In this document: positions 1-9,852 of the stretch, one piece after another
How the letters are laid out: every line of letters starts with the position of its first letter
Numbering within the stretch: the stretch's first letter is position 1
NCBI RefSeq assembly: GCF_000315915.1
Contig: NC_020185.1
Span: forward strand, 372,001-436,000
Direction: 5' to 3'
Source: Henningerozyma blattae CBS 6284
Taxonomy: Eukaryota; Ascomycota; Saccharomycetes; Saccharomycetales; Saccharomycetaceae
Length of the DNA stretch: 64,000 nt
Notes under the pieces: generated by a model
Told to the model about the DNA's origin: nothing
Seen by the model: the letters and a program-made list of their open reading frames with translations, nothing else
The model's database searches: none
Program-made: the position numbers and the translations under genes

Positions 1-279
1 CATTTAGACGCCTTCACAAAAGAAGAAACAATTGAAAAAAGATTGTTGATGAATAATGGTTTATTTAGTGAAATTACAATTGGAAATATCATCAATAATG
101 ATTTCCCTCAATATAAAGGTAAGATTGCTCCAGTAGCGGATGACACTGATTTACAAAATGATATTGCTCCTTATAAATGTGATAACTCTGTCACTAAACA
201 AATCTTGGGTTGGGAATTTACTTCTTTACAAAAGTCAGTAGATGATACTGTAGCCCAAATTTTAAAAATGAGCAAATAA
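1..279 (+). CDS. 3' end of a GRE2/ARI1-type NADPH-dependent aldehyde/ketone reductase (partial)
   Basis: The reading frame is open from the first base (first complete codon at position 1) and stops at 277-279, so only the last 92 or so residues are in the window. The tail has the C-terminal signature I associate with the GRE2/ARI1/YDR541C family of extended short-chain dehydrogenases: an IINNDFPQYKG segment, then ILGWEF, then a helix SVDDTVAQILK. These cytosolic enzymes reduce methylglyoxal, aldehydes and ketones with NADPH. The Rossmann GxxGxxG motif and the YxxxK active site lie outside the window, so the catalytic state cannot be judged. The family has several members per yeast genome and I cannot say which one this is. 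It is not next to ISM1 in the S. cerevisiae order I remember, so the position does not help. Confidence 0.75.
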   Translation, partial: HLDAFTKEETIEKRLLMNNGLFSEITIGNIINNDFPQYKGKIAPVADDTDLQNDIAPYKCDNSVTKQILGWEFTSLQKSVDDTVAQILKMSK

Positions 280-945
280 TAAATTATATATGATAATTTT
301 GAAATTTTTTATTATCACTAACTAGTTTTAATTAAGTGGTTCTCGAATTCGATTTATCATACTAGTATTTAGATTCTATAATTAGTTACCTTTATATCTA
401 TAAATAATGACTCTCAATATCTACCATTTGATGGTAAATCATTATTATGCAAATATAATCTATTAATAAAATATAACTCCGAAATTTTTTTTAAACGGGG
501 TATCCTTTAATGTCGAGGTTTCAACAAAATAAGTAAATAAAACGATAGTATAAAATACTAGAAATCATATACCTTTCTTGATATTATTTCTCAATTAAAC
601 TATTCTGGCCGGTTTTATTAAAGAATTATTCTCTAAATAGCTAATGTTGCTATATTTAAAAACGGTCTATTTTACTAAGACCTTGTAAACTCGGATATAC
701 TGATTTTCTGTTTTCCTATGCTAGAATAATTTCTTGCAAGGGAGACTACATAATATGGCCAAGTCTGATATTTATTTTATTGTTATTCATTTTTATTAAC
801 TGAAATATGTCTGAGTTTAAGCTGTATATATAATGAACGAAAGTGCAAAATCATTGGAAAGATTTTATTGTTAAATAAATTTATAAGCTAAAACATTTTT
901 TTTATTAATGTTATCTATTATTTACAAGTAGATTTTATTATATAA
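280..945. other. Intergenic region between convergent reductase and ISM1 genes
   Basis: About 670 bp of AT-rich DNA between the 3' ends of two convergent genes. No open frame of note and no tRNA boxes were seen. It must contain both transcript terminators. It is long for a convergent yeast interval, so loss of a gene here is possible, but I saw no recognisable remnant. Confidence 0.5.
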
Positions 946-3900
946 TTACAAATCTATCCCAGTTTCTTGAATAACTTTTTCACAACGAGAACATAATTGT
1001 TCCTCCTCTTTAGAATTGGATTTCCAACATCTTGGACAAACATGATATTCGCTTTCTTCTACAGCCATTATAATGTCAATATCATTATTATTTTCATCTT
1101 TAATTGAAATTTTTTTACCAGACAGTTCATTGTTAGAAACAGTTATATTCAATTGAAATTCTATTGAGCCCACTTGCAAAATATCACATAATTCATCCTC
1201 TGTAAAAGGTAATGTGCCTGAATGAGAATATATCGTGACTTTAGTTGTCGTGGTCTTGTTAACGTTTAATTCATTAAAACTCTTTTTATATTCTTGAAGA
1301 ATTACTAATTCGTTTTGTTCGAACTTGAGAACCTCATTTTTATTAATCTCATAAGGAGCTGGCCATTTTAGTTCACTCATTCTCTTTGCATTACTACTTA
1401 AATCTTGTGATTTTGGGCTATAATCTAGAACTTCTTGAACAAGAACAGGTAGTATTGGCATTAAAATAGTGACATATGTAAATAGTACGCGTGACAATAC
1501 AGTTTGAATTTGTTTTCTCTTTGAAGAGTTGATTGAGTCGGAATATAAAGAATCTTTGGAGATATCAAAGTAAAATGATGATAATTCATTTGTAATATGG
1601 AACTGAATAGAAGTTAGAATTTTCGAAAAACTATAACTCTCATAATTAGCCTTACTTTCTTTCAAGAGATCATCTAACTTAGCCAGCATATATAGATCGA
1701 TGGGTCGTAGTTCACCCAGTCTGAGAGGTTCAGAAGAATATTCTTGTAAGTTACCCAATAAATATTTAAATGTCAATCTAATTTTTTTCAAAGATTCAGA
1801 AACTCTCATCATAATTTGTTGACTTGTAATAATATCAGTTGAAAAATCTGATTGGGCAACTAAATATCTTAACCCATCCACTCCTAAGGCAGGTAAATTT
1901 TTCTCAGTATCTCCTTCAATGAATGACTTCGGTGGTATGATATTCCCAATTGATTTGGACATTTTTCTCCCAGCTTCATCCAAAGTGAATCCATGAGTAA
2001 TGACTTGTTTAAATGGAAGGAATTCTCCTTTAGAAATAGCTGTTGAAGTTAATAACAAACTTTGAAACCAGCCTCTATGTTGATCCGAACCTTCTAATAC
2101 TACATCAGCTAATCGATTTGGAATATTTTTAATTTTTAATTTATTTTGATAAAAATTAATAATTTCTGTCCATGCCGTCCCACTGTCGTACCAAACATCC
2201 ATAGTCTCTTTGCTACGATAAAATTTATCAGCTAAGTGTTTATATTTATCCGGTAACCATAGTTTCATATCATCATCTGAACTATTTTGAAACCATGAGT
2301 CTGTTCCCTTCTCATTAATCATTTTGATCACGTGATCAATTGTTTCTTCATTCATTAGTACTTCATCTGGGTTTGACTTACTATGGAATGCTGGGATCGG
2401 AACACCCCAATATCTTTGTCTAGATATGCACCACTCATTTCTATTTTTTATGAAGGACCTTAATCTGGTATGTCCACGCTTGGGAAAAAATTCAACTTTA
2501 TCCATTGATTCTAACGCAGTAGGTTTTACATCAACCAGGGTAGTAAACCATTGAGGCGTTGAACGAATTATAACAGGTTTTTTCGATCTCCAGTCATACG
2601 GATATGAATGTATATAATCATGAGACGAAAACAGCATATTCGCGTTCTCTAATAATTTCAAAATGGTTTTAGTAGTAGCTGGATCCAATACCATAAGACC
2701 TTTTTTGGGTCCGGCAGTGACTTCACTATTCTTTGAAGCTTCTTTATCTTCTAATATTTCTCGTAAATTCGATGGAAACTTATCTAAAATGTAACGTCCC
2801 TCATGATCAATTGGTGAGAATATTTCTAAATTATTTTTCAAACCAAGTAAATAATCATCTTCACCGTGCCCAGGAGCAGTATGAACCAATCCAGTACCCA
2901 TGGTGTTGGTAACATGATCACCATGTAAGATCGGATAAATAGTCTTATTCTCTTCTAAGGAAGTACCATATGTTGGGTTAGTATAGTTAAGATTTAAAAG
3001 CTTTAAGCCTTCAAAATCAGCAATTTTCGAATAATTCTCAGCTAATTTCCGATCACTTATTAATAGATCTGAATCATGTTTCAAAATAATATATTCTGTG
3101 GGGAAGGATTTGTTTTTCAATAGACTATATGTAAATCCTTCATTACAACAAATGGCCCTATTTGCTAAAATTGTCCATGGCGTACTCGTCCAAATTAAAA
3201 GTTGAACTTTAGAATTGAGATCTAAATTAATATTTAATGCTTCAGAAAGTTTATTTACAGATGCATCAATCAAGGGAAATTTTACAAATGAAGCTACAGA
3301 GTGATGCTTTTCATTATATTCCAATTCGCTTTCAGCTAAGGCAGTTTTAGTTTCTGTGCCCCAATAAACAGGTTTGCAACTTCTAATAATCAAATTGTTT
3401 TGGAACATTTTTTTGAAGATTTTTAACTGGTTAACTTCATAATCATGATTCATTGTTAAATAATTATCATTCCAATTTGTCATTATTGCAAAATTGTTAA
3501 ATTGATTCATTTGGTTTTTAATGGCCGTTTTAGCTAAACCACGAGCCAATGATCTTACCTTCAACGGTGATATAAAATCCAGTTTGTCTTTAGGAATCTG
3601 TTTTAAAGCTTTTAATTCTATAGGAAGACCATGGCAATCCCAACCAGGTTTATAATAAACCCATTTCCCCTGAGTTAATTGGAATCTATTAATAATATCT
3701 TTCAATATTTTATTTAAAGCATGACCAAAATGTAGATCACCATTTGCATAAGGTGGACCATCTAATAAAATCCATAAATTTTCCTTAACAAAAGCTTCCC
3801 TAGATTTATTATCTTCTAATTTTTCAAATTTCTTATAGAAGTCAGCCAATTGAACTTTGTAGAGATCTTCACAAGATTTTGGAATCAATTGGTTAACGGT

Positions 3901-3999
3901 CTTCTGAAGATTGGACCTTACTGGAAACTTAGTCTTGGGCAGTAAAAGTGTTTTCTGATATTTATGTAGGGTACTAACGTATCTTACAGAACGATACAT
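946..3999 (-). CDS. ISM1: Mitochondrial isoleucyl-tRNA synthetase
   Basis: This 1017-residue class Ia aminoacyl-tRNA synthetase charges tRNA-Ile in the mitochondrial matrix. The N-terminus is basic and Ser/Thr-rich with no acidic residues in the first 20 positions, as expected of a presequence. The HIGH-type motif is in PYANGDLHFGHALNK near residue 85 and the KMSKS loop is GRKMSKSIGN near residue 680. The Ile/Val/Leu editing insertion lies between them. The C-terminus has the zinc-binding CPRCW...CSRC motif typical of bacterial and organellar IleRS. S. cerevisiae Ism1 is of nearly the same length (about 1002). Its neighbour MET31 is also the neighbour of ISM1 (YPL040C) in S. cerevisiae, in the same divergent arrangement. 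I chose the first in-frame ATG because it carries the presequence. Confidence 0.96.
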   Translation of the reverse strand: MYRSVRYVSTLHKYQKTLLLPKTKFPVRSNLQKTVNQLIPKSCEDLYKVQLADFYKKFEKLEDNKSREAFVKENLWILLDGPPYANGDLHFGHALNKILKDIINRFQLTQGKWVYYKPGWDCHGLPIELKALKQIPKDKLDFISPLKVRSLARGLAKTAIKNQMNQFNNFAIMTNWNDNYLTMNHDYEVNQLKIFKKMFQNNLIIRSCKPVYWGTETKTALAESELEYNEKHHSVASFVKFPLIDASVNKLSEALNINLDLNSKVQLLIWTSTPWTILANRAICCNEGFTYSLLKNKSFPTEYIILKHDSDLLISDRKLAENYSKIADFEGLKLLNLNYTNPTYGTSLEENKTIYPILHGDHVTNTMGTGLVHTAPGHGEDDYLLGLKNNLEIFSPIDHEGRYILDKFPSNLREILEDKEASKNSEVTAGPKKGLMVLDPATTKTILKLLENANMLFSSHDYIHSYPYDWRSKKPVIIRSTPQWFTTLVDVKPTALESMDKVEFFPKRGHTRLRSFIKNRNEWCISRQRYWGVPIPAFHSKSNPDEVLMNEETIDHVIKMINEKGTDSWFQNSSDDDMKLWLPDKYKHLADKFYRSKETMDVWYDSGTAWTEIINFYQNKLKIKNIPNRLADVVLEGSDQHRGWFQSLLLTSTAISKGEFLPFKQVITHGFTLDEAGRKMSKSIGNIIPPKSFIEGDTEKNLPALGVDGLRYLVAQSDFSTDIITSQQIMMRVSESLKKIRLTFKYLLGNLQEYSSEPLRLGELRPIDLYMLAKLDDLLKESKANYESYSFSKILTSIQFHITNELSSFYFDISKDSLYSDSINSSKRKQIQTVLSRVLFTYVTILMPILPVLVQEVLDYSPKSQDLSSNAKRMSELKWPAPYEINKNEVLKFEQNELVILQEYKKSFNELNVNKTTTTKVTIYSHSGTLPFTEDELCDILQVGSIEFQLNITVSNNELSGKKISIKDENNNDIDIIMAVEESEYHVCPRCWKSNSKEEEQLCSRCEKVIQETGIDL

Positions 4000-4598
4000 T
4001 TTTTCAGGCCCTTCTATCCCTTTTTTCTGTTGTTATTTTATTTTTTTTCCTGCTTATTTTCTTCGTCTAGGTGCTAATAACAATATCAATTATTTTTAAC
4101 TTTCCGAATTCTCTCAAAATGTATAATAAAGTAGCAGCTCATTGTTAATTGAAACAATAAAAACAATTCATAGACTATTACTATAAATTAATTTATCTTC
4201 GTTATATATAACTATCGGTACTGTATAATAAGCTTGCCAAACAAGTTTTGTATTATTACCTAATTTAAGGATTATTCACTTCTATATATCAACGATAAAC
4301 CCATCTTAATCTTTTTTACCTTCTAAAAAGGTTAAAATACCTAATGTTAATGTTTCTAATACTAACTGCAAAACAATTGTTTTTGTCCTGCAATAAGATG
4401 TGTCTCTTAGTCATATTTCAATCTAACTTTCAAATTAGTCCGAAGTCATCAAATTTCTGAAACCGCCATCTGCAGATAACAAAAAAATTTCATGTCGCAG
4501 TCCTAAGTTAGCGTTTAAGAAGTTATAAAAGAACTATTAGGTCATCAAATAATCTTTAGAAATAATATCATTCCCGATATAATTCTGATATATCTAGT
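4000..4598. promoter_or_regulatory. Divergent intergenic region ISM1 / MET31
   Basis: About 600 bp that must serve as promoter for both ISM1 (leftward) and MET31 (rightward). It is AT-rich with several TATA-like tracts. I saw no CACGTG or Met31-type AAACTGTGG site, so sulfur autoregulation is not evident here. Confidence 0.5.
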
Positions 4599-5273
4599 AT
4601 GCAAGCACAAACTAGTCATCATAGTCCGAATAGCAATGAGAACGATGTTTTTTTCCAGAGAGCAATGGAGGCTCTAGCTGTTACGTCTTTAAACACAGAT
4701 ACCCTTGACCCTGTAATTAAGGAACTACTATATCGTGTACGGGGTATTTCAAGTGATAATTCTGCCTTATCTGTCCATAATGATACGGCTCAAAACAGTT
4801 TAGGGAATAGCATCCATGAATATCCAACTGATTCAACAAGTTTCCAAGTACAAGCCATGATTGATAAAATGAATACAGCTGAAAATAATAAAAGTTTGGA
4901 CAATATATACGATGTCTCTAACAATTCTATGATTTCGACTGACTCACAATACCGAAGCATTGACACATCTCAATTAAATCACGCCTTACTTGGGTCATCA
5001 TCTCAATATGTTGTTTGTAATAAATGTGATATGGAATTTACAAGACAATCAGACTTAAAGAGGCATGAAAAGACGCATATGTCTGTGGGGCCTCATATCT
5101 GTTCACAATGTGGTAAAGATTTTGCCAGAAAAGATTCTCTGAAAAGACATGCTAATACAATGCAATGTAAGAAAAACAGAGAAAAACTGCAGAATGAATA
5201 TTTTGGGCAAGATGTTGACTTAGTTATCAAGCAGATTCAACAACAAAGTAACGTGCCTAATGACTCGAGCTAG
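4599..5273 (+). CDS. MET31: Zinc-finger transcription factor of sulfur amino-acid metabolism (Met31/Met32)
   Basis: This 224-residue nuclear DNA-binding protein has two adjacent zinc fingers in its C-terminal third. The first is classical C2H2 (CNKCDMEFTRQSDLKRHEKTH). The second is CSQCGKDFARKDSLKRH followed by an unusual H-x5-C ending (ANTMQC), which is the Met31/Met32 arrangement. In S. cerevisiae these proteins bind AAACTGTGG and recruit Met4 with Cbf1 to MET genes. The N-terminal half is Ser/Asn-rich without a recognised domain. It is somewhat longer than S. cerevisiae Met31 (177) or Met32 (191). Gene order (ISM1, this gene, EGD1) matches the MET31 locus, but EGD1 and SVL3 also have counterparts beside MET32. 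The symbol therefore rests on position and stands for the pair. The start is the first ATG of the frame. Confidence 0.92.
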   Translation: MQAQTSHHSPNSNENDVFFQRAMEALAVTSLNTDTLDPVIKELLYRVRGISSDNSALSVHNDTAQNSLGNSIHEYPTDSTSFQVQAMIDKMNTAENNKSLDNIYDVSNNSMISTDSQYRSIDTSQLNHALLGSSSQYVVCNKCDMEFTRQSDLKRHEKTHMSVGPHICSQCGKDFARKDSLKRHANTMQCKKNREKLQNEYFGQDVDLVIKQIQQQSNVPNDSS

Positions 5274-5560
5274 AATTTATATATATATTGTTGCTATGGT
5301 TATATGGGTTGTATTATTAAGGTAATAAAATGCAAGCTTATTATTTACTGGGTCTTTTGATGAGTGACGGCATAATAGTCAAAGACAAAGAACAGAAATA
5401 TCTATATATATGTATAGAGATAGAGAGAAATGTATTTATGTATATGCATTAGAGTATACCATTGTCATTTATTTATATTTGGGTGTATTCTTGAGATGAA
5501 TAAATAAATGTTCTCTTCTTTCACAATTATCAATATTATGTTATAGATAAGTTAAGAATA

Positions 5561-6037
5561 TTATTTTATGTTAGCTGTTGTAGTATCTTCAGGGACTAAT
5601 CCTGAGACATTTTCTTCGGGTATACCATTAGAATTTCCTTCCTGTTTCTTTTGGGCATCTTGCAACTGTGCCGCTAATTGAGTTAGAGCCTGGATTGATT
5701 CAGCACCTAGTTGTGAAATAATACTAGGAAATAATTCCTGCAAGTTTTTTTCTTGAGGAATACCATAAAAGACAGAGGTATTATGTTGAGATGCAACTTG
5801 TACACCAACTCTGTCAAAGTGTAAGACTTTGCCATCTTCTTTGAAAAAGTTTGCCTCTGCTACATTATCAACTGTTACTGCATTTAATTTAACAAGTTGA
5901 GCCTGTAATTTACTGTCATCTTTGTTTGGATTAGAGCTGATACCAGTTTTTTTGTTCATTTTTCTTCTGGTACCACCAACTTTATTCTTGGCGGACAGCT
6001 TTTGTAATTTGGCTAATTTTTCTTGATCAATGGGCAT
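5561..6037 (-). CDS. EGD1: Nascent polypeptide-associated complex (NAC) subunit beta
   Basis: This 158-residue protein is nearly identical in length to yeast Egd1. It begins with [14 protein letters not shown] and the basic [10 protein letters not shown] ribosome-binding motif. The NAC domain follows (roughly residues 35-100, with [15 protein letters not shown] and [17 protein letters not shown]). The tail is variable and acidic/Gln-containing. Together with NAC-alpha (Egd2) it forms a dimer at the ribosomal exit tunnel that shields emerging chains and modulates SRP and mitochondrial targeting. S. cerevisiae also has a weakly expressed paralogue, BTT1, at the duplicated locus. The neighbours here fit either track, and I choose EGD1 because of adjacent ISM1. 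The upstream region contains three consecutive inverted repeats (separate entry). Confidence 0.95.
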   Translation of the reverse strand: MPIDQEKLAKLQKLSAKNKVGGTRRKMNKKTGISSNPNKDDSKLQAQLVKLNAVTVDNVAEANFFKEDGKVLHFDRVGVQVASQHNTSVFYGIPQEKNLQELFPSIISQLGAESIQALTQLAAQLQDAQKKQEGNSNGIPEENVSGLVPEDTTTANIK

Positions 6038-6693
6038 GGTCTATAGTAGTGTTAAATAGTTCTGTTTCAAAAGGTATTCTAAGCTAAGCCAAAAAAATTT
6101 TTGTGAAGCATTTAATGACCATTAATGGGGTTGTTTCATCAAGCTATTGTATATTTTTATACATTCCTAAAATGTAATACGGGAATTACATTTTTACTCG
6201 CTAAGTAGGTTCGTCCAAAACGACTTGGACTGTCAGTAAACATTAGCATACACTCACAACTTGGAATAGAGCTTAAAGCATTGAAAGAAAGTGATAAATA
6301 GAAGTATCTAAATATATAAGTTATATAGAAGGAGATGAATAAGAAAAATATACATTGTTTCTTCTTTCTTGATGATAAAAGGAAGAAGGGAGAAATGAGA
6401 AATAAATGGTGTGGTAATGGTATGGTATACTAAAATACAAAAAGTCTGATAATAAGTGTTTGTTGATTGATAAAATAGATTATAATATAGGCCGCTTAAA
6501 AACTCAAAAATAAAAGTTGGTATTGGAGATAAATAATAAACGTAACAAAAAATAAGGGGAAAAATTATAACCAAGAATATTCATAAAAGAGGTTAATGTG
6601 GAGGCTGGATGAGATAATGAAAAATGCGTGATATAAATCATAAGATAAATAAGATAAAATGAAGTAATTGATTAATATGAAATAAAGATCCAA
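6038..6693. promoter_or_regulatory. Intergenic region upstream of EGD1, downstream of SVL3
   Basis: About 650 bp. The EGD1-proximal part (6038-6300) should be its promoter and contains the hairpin series at 6148-6230. The SVL3-proximal part is purine- and AT-rich on the plus strand. An 88-codon minus-strand frame at 6308-6574 is hydrophobic, low-complexity and without homology that I recognise, so I do not call it. Confidence 0.5.
6148..6230. promoter_or_regulatory. Three consecutive inverted repeats in the EGD1 upstream region
   Basis: Read directly: TGTAT/ATACA at 6148-6152 and 6159-6163 with a 6-nt spacer; AAAATGTAAT/ATTACATTTT at 6169-6178 and 6185-6194 with a 6-nt spacer, a perfect 10-bp stem; and GTCCAA/TTGGAC at 6213-6218 and 6225-6230, again with a 6-nt spacer. 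They lie 110-190 bp upstream of the EGD1 start codon. They could be dimeric factor sites or hairpins in an unannotated transcript. Which of these applies is unknown. Confidence 0.45.
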
Positions 6694-9600
6694 CTATTTC
6701 TTCTTCTTGAAAAAAGAACTAAAACTTTTCTTCATAAAGGCACGATGATCATCATCTGTAGAATCTGATATAGTTGTATTGTTATTTGAATTAGAGGTTT
6801 CAGATTTTAGTAAGGTATTAGAAGAGCCGTATGTGATAACAGGAGGAGTAGGGTTTGTAACTGCTCTAGAACTTAAGTTCAAAGTAGCACTACTAGTACG
6901 AGTATTTAGTATTGGTGTGTTTGTACCCGAATTATTATTCGAATTATTATTTGTATTACTGTTACTGTTATTATTACTAACACTCTTGGTCGAATTGTTA
7001 TTGCTATTGTCAGTACTAGTATTTGTTTGTTTACTATTAAATTGAATTGGTGCTTTGCTTTGGTTAGTATTTGTGTTATTGGTAGTAGTATCGTTACTGT
7101 TGTTATTACTGTTGGTATTCAAATTATTCATGTTGTTCATATTGTTATTGTTCATGTTGTTCATTCCATTCATAGTATTCATGTTGTTCATACCATTCAT
7201 ATTGTTCATATTGTTCATATTGTTCATATTGTTCATATTGTTCATATTGTTCATATTGTTCATATTGTTCATGTTGTTCATGTTGTTCATACCATTCATG
7301 TTATTCATGCCACCATTCATGTTGTTCATATTGTTCATATTGTTCATACCATTCATGTTACTCATATTGTTCATACCATTCATGTTATTCATATTTCCAC
7401 CCATGACATGACCACTTGCACTTCTCATATTTTTTCTTTGCATACCACCAACCATACCACCACCGACGGGATTACCCATCATTTGATTTGGTTTCCTAAA
7501 TCGATTTTGATACTGTAAAGAAGTTAATCTTTGCTGGTTTTGTATAGCATTTTGATTATTGAAATTTGGATTTGAATTATTTGAGTAATCATATGTATTT
7601 CTAAATTGGCCATTGTTGGATCTGTTCATCATATTAGGTGATCCCATACCATATCCGGACATTTGGTCATATGAAGATTGTCTTTGTTGTTGATTGACCT
7701 GTTGATTATTAATATAAGGAGAGTTTGGACCTGAATCTTGGACGTAACCAGCCATAGAAGATAAATTAGATGTTGAATATGCAGCAGCCCCGCCATACAT
7801 AGATCTTGAACCAGTCATATTGTTGTTGTTATTAGAGTTGGAATTATTATAACTAGTATTTAAATTACCCATTGACATTTGATGATTCAATTGTGGATGT
7901 GAAGGTTTCCTTGAAAAATTGCCTACTTGATTCCCATTAATACTATTATTATCGGATATTAAATTTGGGTTACTCTGTGATTTCATATCATTGCCGTTTT
8001 TAGTAGTTTCTAGCATTTTTTGTTCCATAGCAATACGTTTCAGCTCAAGTTCCTTTTCTTGTAATTCCAATTCCTTTTTACGTAATTCAAGTTCCTTCTC
8101 ACGATCTTTCAAATGTGATTTTGAATTAGATTTGGACTTATGAACAGTACTTTTTGAACTCCCATTGATATTAGCATTTTCATTGTTACTAATAACGTTT
8201 TCAGATGCAGCAGACGATGTAATAGTTTCTGTAACATCTTCTACAGTAGTTGAAGCAGTTGTATTGGTTGGCTGACGATCCATATCACTACTAACATACG
8301 ATTGAGGCTGTGAATCGTTGCTTTCTTCTCTTTCTTTATTATTTGGTGAATTTTCATCATTGTCATCCACACTATCATCATGAAGCATGGAGTTCAATTG
8401 AGAAGATTCGTCAATTTGTTCTTCTTGGTGTTCTTCAAGTTGTTGTTGTAATTGTTGTTGATAATGTTGTTCTTGTTGTTCAAGTTGAAGAGTTGCTTGT
8501 TGTAATTTCTTTTTCAAATCTTCTACTTCCATAGAATGGTGTTCATTTAGTCTTTTAACTTTTTTTTGTAAATTAGCAACTTTATCGTTTAAATGATTAA
8601 TTTGATCCATATCTGTTGATTTTTCAGAATGTAGATTTTTCATCATTAAAACTTTTTCGTTGAAAGATTTTTGTAAAACATTATAATTTGCTTGTAATTC
8701 TTCTTTTGAATTAATTAAAGCTAAATATTTTGTATCATGATTATGAGGATCTGCCAACTCGGAATCTTCCCTTCTAATGAACCATTTAGAAAGACCTTTA
8801 TTATATTTTTGATATTGAGACATAATAGAATAAAGAAATTCTAAATAAGGAGTTTGTAATTGATTATCATCAGCTAATAAGATAGGTTGTAGGATAGTTA
8901 GATCTATGTCTAGAACAGAAACTCTATTGATGAAATCGAATAACAAAGGTGGGGAATCATTCTCAATAGGGTAGCTTTTACACCAAGATTTAAATAATGA
9001 TCTTTCGTTCAATTTGGAAGTATTACAATTCATTACTGACATGATATTTAATATTTCATTAATCAAGCCAGACATTAATGGTTTAGCAAGGACTTGTTGA
9101 TCTAAAGCTTTTGGGTTTGTTTCATCCAATAAAATTAATAAAGGATCAAAGCATATTTTGGAGATTGATAATAACCATTGTTGCGATAAGAACTCTCTTG
9201 GAGAATTGTTACAAAGATCAACGATATCATGTGGGAATAATTTTTCAAATAGTCTACCAAACGTTTTCAACATATTGGATTGTTGATGATTATAATTGAA
9301 AGAATTTAAATTAGTCATACCCAAATAAATCTTATTTGAGATTTCCATTGGATTATTATTGTAAAATTGTTTGAATTGAGTAGCATTTATTTGACGTATA
9401 TCAAAATCAGACATGATACTAAAGATGGGTAAATTTTTCAAATCCAATGAAGATGAGATAAATGGTTCTAATTGCACGAAAGTAGTACTTTCTACAAATA
9501 TTTTTGTGTTTATATTGATTAAATCATTCAATTCCTTTGTCACGGCGGCTAAATCCTTTAAAGAAGATGCCGAAAAGCAAATTAAATCAAAAATTAAGGC

Positions 9601-9852
9601 AGAATCTCCATCCAATGTTGTTGTGGCTTGTTTATCTAATGAGATCAAATGAGCTTTCAGTTTCTTCATAGAGGGGAAATGGTTATGTAGTTCCACGTTT
9701 GAATTCCCATATGAAATAGTTTCTATTTGGAATGAACTTGACTCTGAATCACTAACATGATATAAATCGACACTTTTAGCTAGTTGGAAACGGGAAGTGT
9801 ATAGCATAATTCTTGGGTTATCACCCAATAATAAAACTTTCAGCGACGACAT
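6694..9852 (-). CDS. SVL3: Svl3/Pam1 family protein, low-complexity C-terminal half
   Basis: This 1052-residue protein begins with SSLKVLLLGDNPRIMLYTSRFQLAKS, a start I recognise as that of the yeast Svl3/Pam1 pair. The N-terminal 370 residues look globular, with a dehydrogenase-like beta start. A coiled coil spans about residues 375-475. A second highly charged helix with ELELRKKELELQEKELELKR lies near residue 590. An Asn/Met/Ser-rich region follows, with an MNN/MNG tandem repeat at about residues 820-910, and the protein ends in a lysine cluster (FSSFFKKKK). S. cerevisiae Svl3 is associated with vacuolar morphology and cortical/bud localisation, and Pam1 was found as a PP2A-loss suppressor. 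Molecular function is unknown. Length exceeds the S. cerevisiae proteins (about 825-830), mostly because of the repeats. Position fits both members; the symbol follows the EGD1-SVL3-PHO85 order. Confidence 0.88.
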   Translation of the reverse strand: MSSLKVLLLGDNPRIMLYTSRFQLAKSVDLYHVSDSESSSFQIETISYGNSNVELHNHFPSMKKLKAHLISLDKQATTTLDGDSALIFDLICFSASSLKDLAAVTKELNDLININTKIFVESTTFVQLEPFISSSLDLKNLPIFSIMSDFDIRQINATQFKQFYNNNPMEISNKIYLGMTNLNSFNYNHQQSNMLKTFGRLFEKLFPHDIVDLCNNSPREFLSQQWLLSISKICFDPLLILLDETNPKALDQQVLAKPLMSGLINEILNIMSVMNCNTSKLNERSLFKSWCKSYPIENDSPPLLFDFINRVSVLDIDLTILQPILLADDNQLQTPYLEFLYSIMSQYQKYNKGLSKWFIRREDSELADPHNHDTKYLALINSKEELQANYNVLQKSFNEKVLMMKNLHSEKSTDMDQINHLNDKVANLQKKVKRLNEHHSMEVEDLKKKLQQATLQLEQQEQHYQQQLQQQLEEHQEEQIDESSQLNSMLHDDSVDDNDENSPNNKEREESNDSQPQSYVSSDMDRQPTNTTASTTVEDVTETITSSAASENVISNNENANINGSSKSTVHKSKSNSKSHLKDREKELELRKKELELQEKELELKRIAMEQKMLETTKNGNDMKSQSNPNLISDNNSINGNQVGNFSRKPSHPQLNHQMSMGNLNTSYNNSNSNNNNNMTGSRSMYGGAAAYSTSNLSSMAGYVQDSGPNSPYINNQQVNQQQRQSSYDQMSGYGMGSPNMMNRSNNGQFRNTYDYSNNSNPNFNNQNAIQNQQRLTSLQYQNRFRKPNQMMGNPVGGGMVGGMQRKNMRSASGHVMGGNMNNMNGMNNMSNMNGMNNMNNMNNMNGGMNNMNGMNNMNNMNNMNNMNNMNNMNNMNNMNNMNNMNGMNNMNTMNGMNNMNNNNMNNMNNLNTNSNNNSNDTTTNNTNTNQSKAPIQFNSKQTNTSTDNSNNNSTKSVSNNNSNSNTNNNSNNNSGTNTPILNTRTSSATLNLSSRAVTNPTPPVITYGSSNTLLKSETSNSNNNTTISDSTDDDHRAFMKKSFSSFFKKKK
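7127..7395 (-). repeat. In-frame 9-bp minisatellite encoding Met-Asn-Asn/Met-Asn-Gly
   Basis: Tandem 9-bp units (plus strand attgttcat and variants) run through the 3' half of SVL3. They encode MNN with interspersed MNG, MSN and MNT units. The array keeps frame throughout. The central block of identical units (about 7200-7270) indicates recent slippage or unequal exchange, so allele length should vary between strains. Confidence 0.9.

Noticed and set aside
6308..6574. 88-codon hydrophobic minus-strand frame
   Set aside because: Tyr/Phe/Leu-rich from AT-rich DNA; no conserved feature.
7027..7518. Long plus-strand frames of His-Val-Ile or Leu-Phe repeats opposite SVL3
   Set aside because: They are antisense shadows of the MNN minisatellite; the composition is dictated by the repeat.
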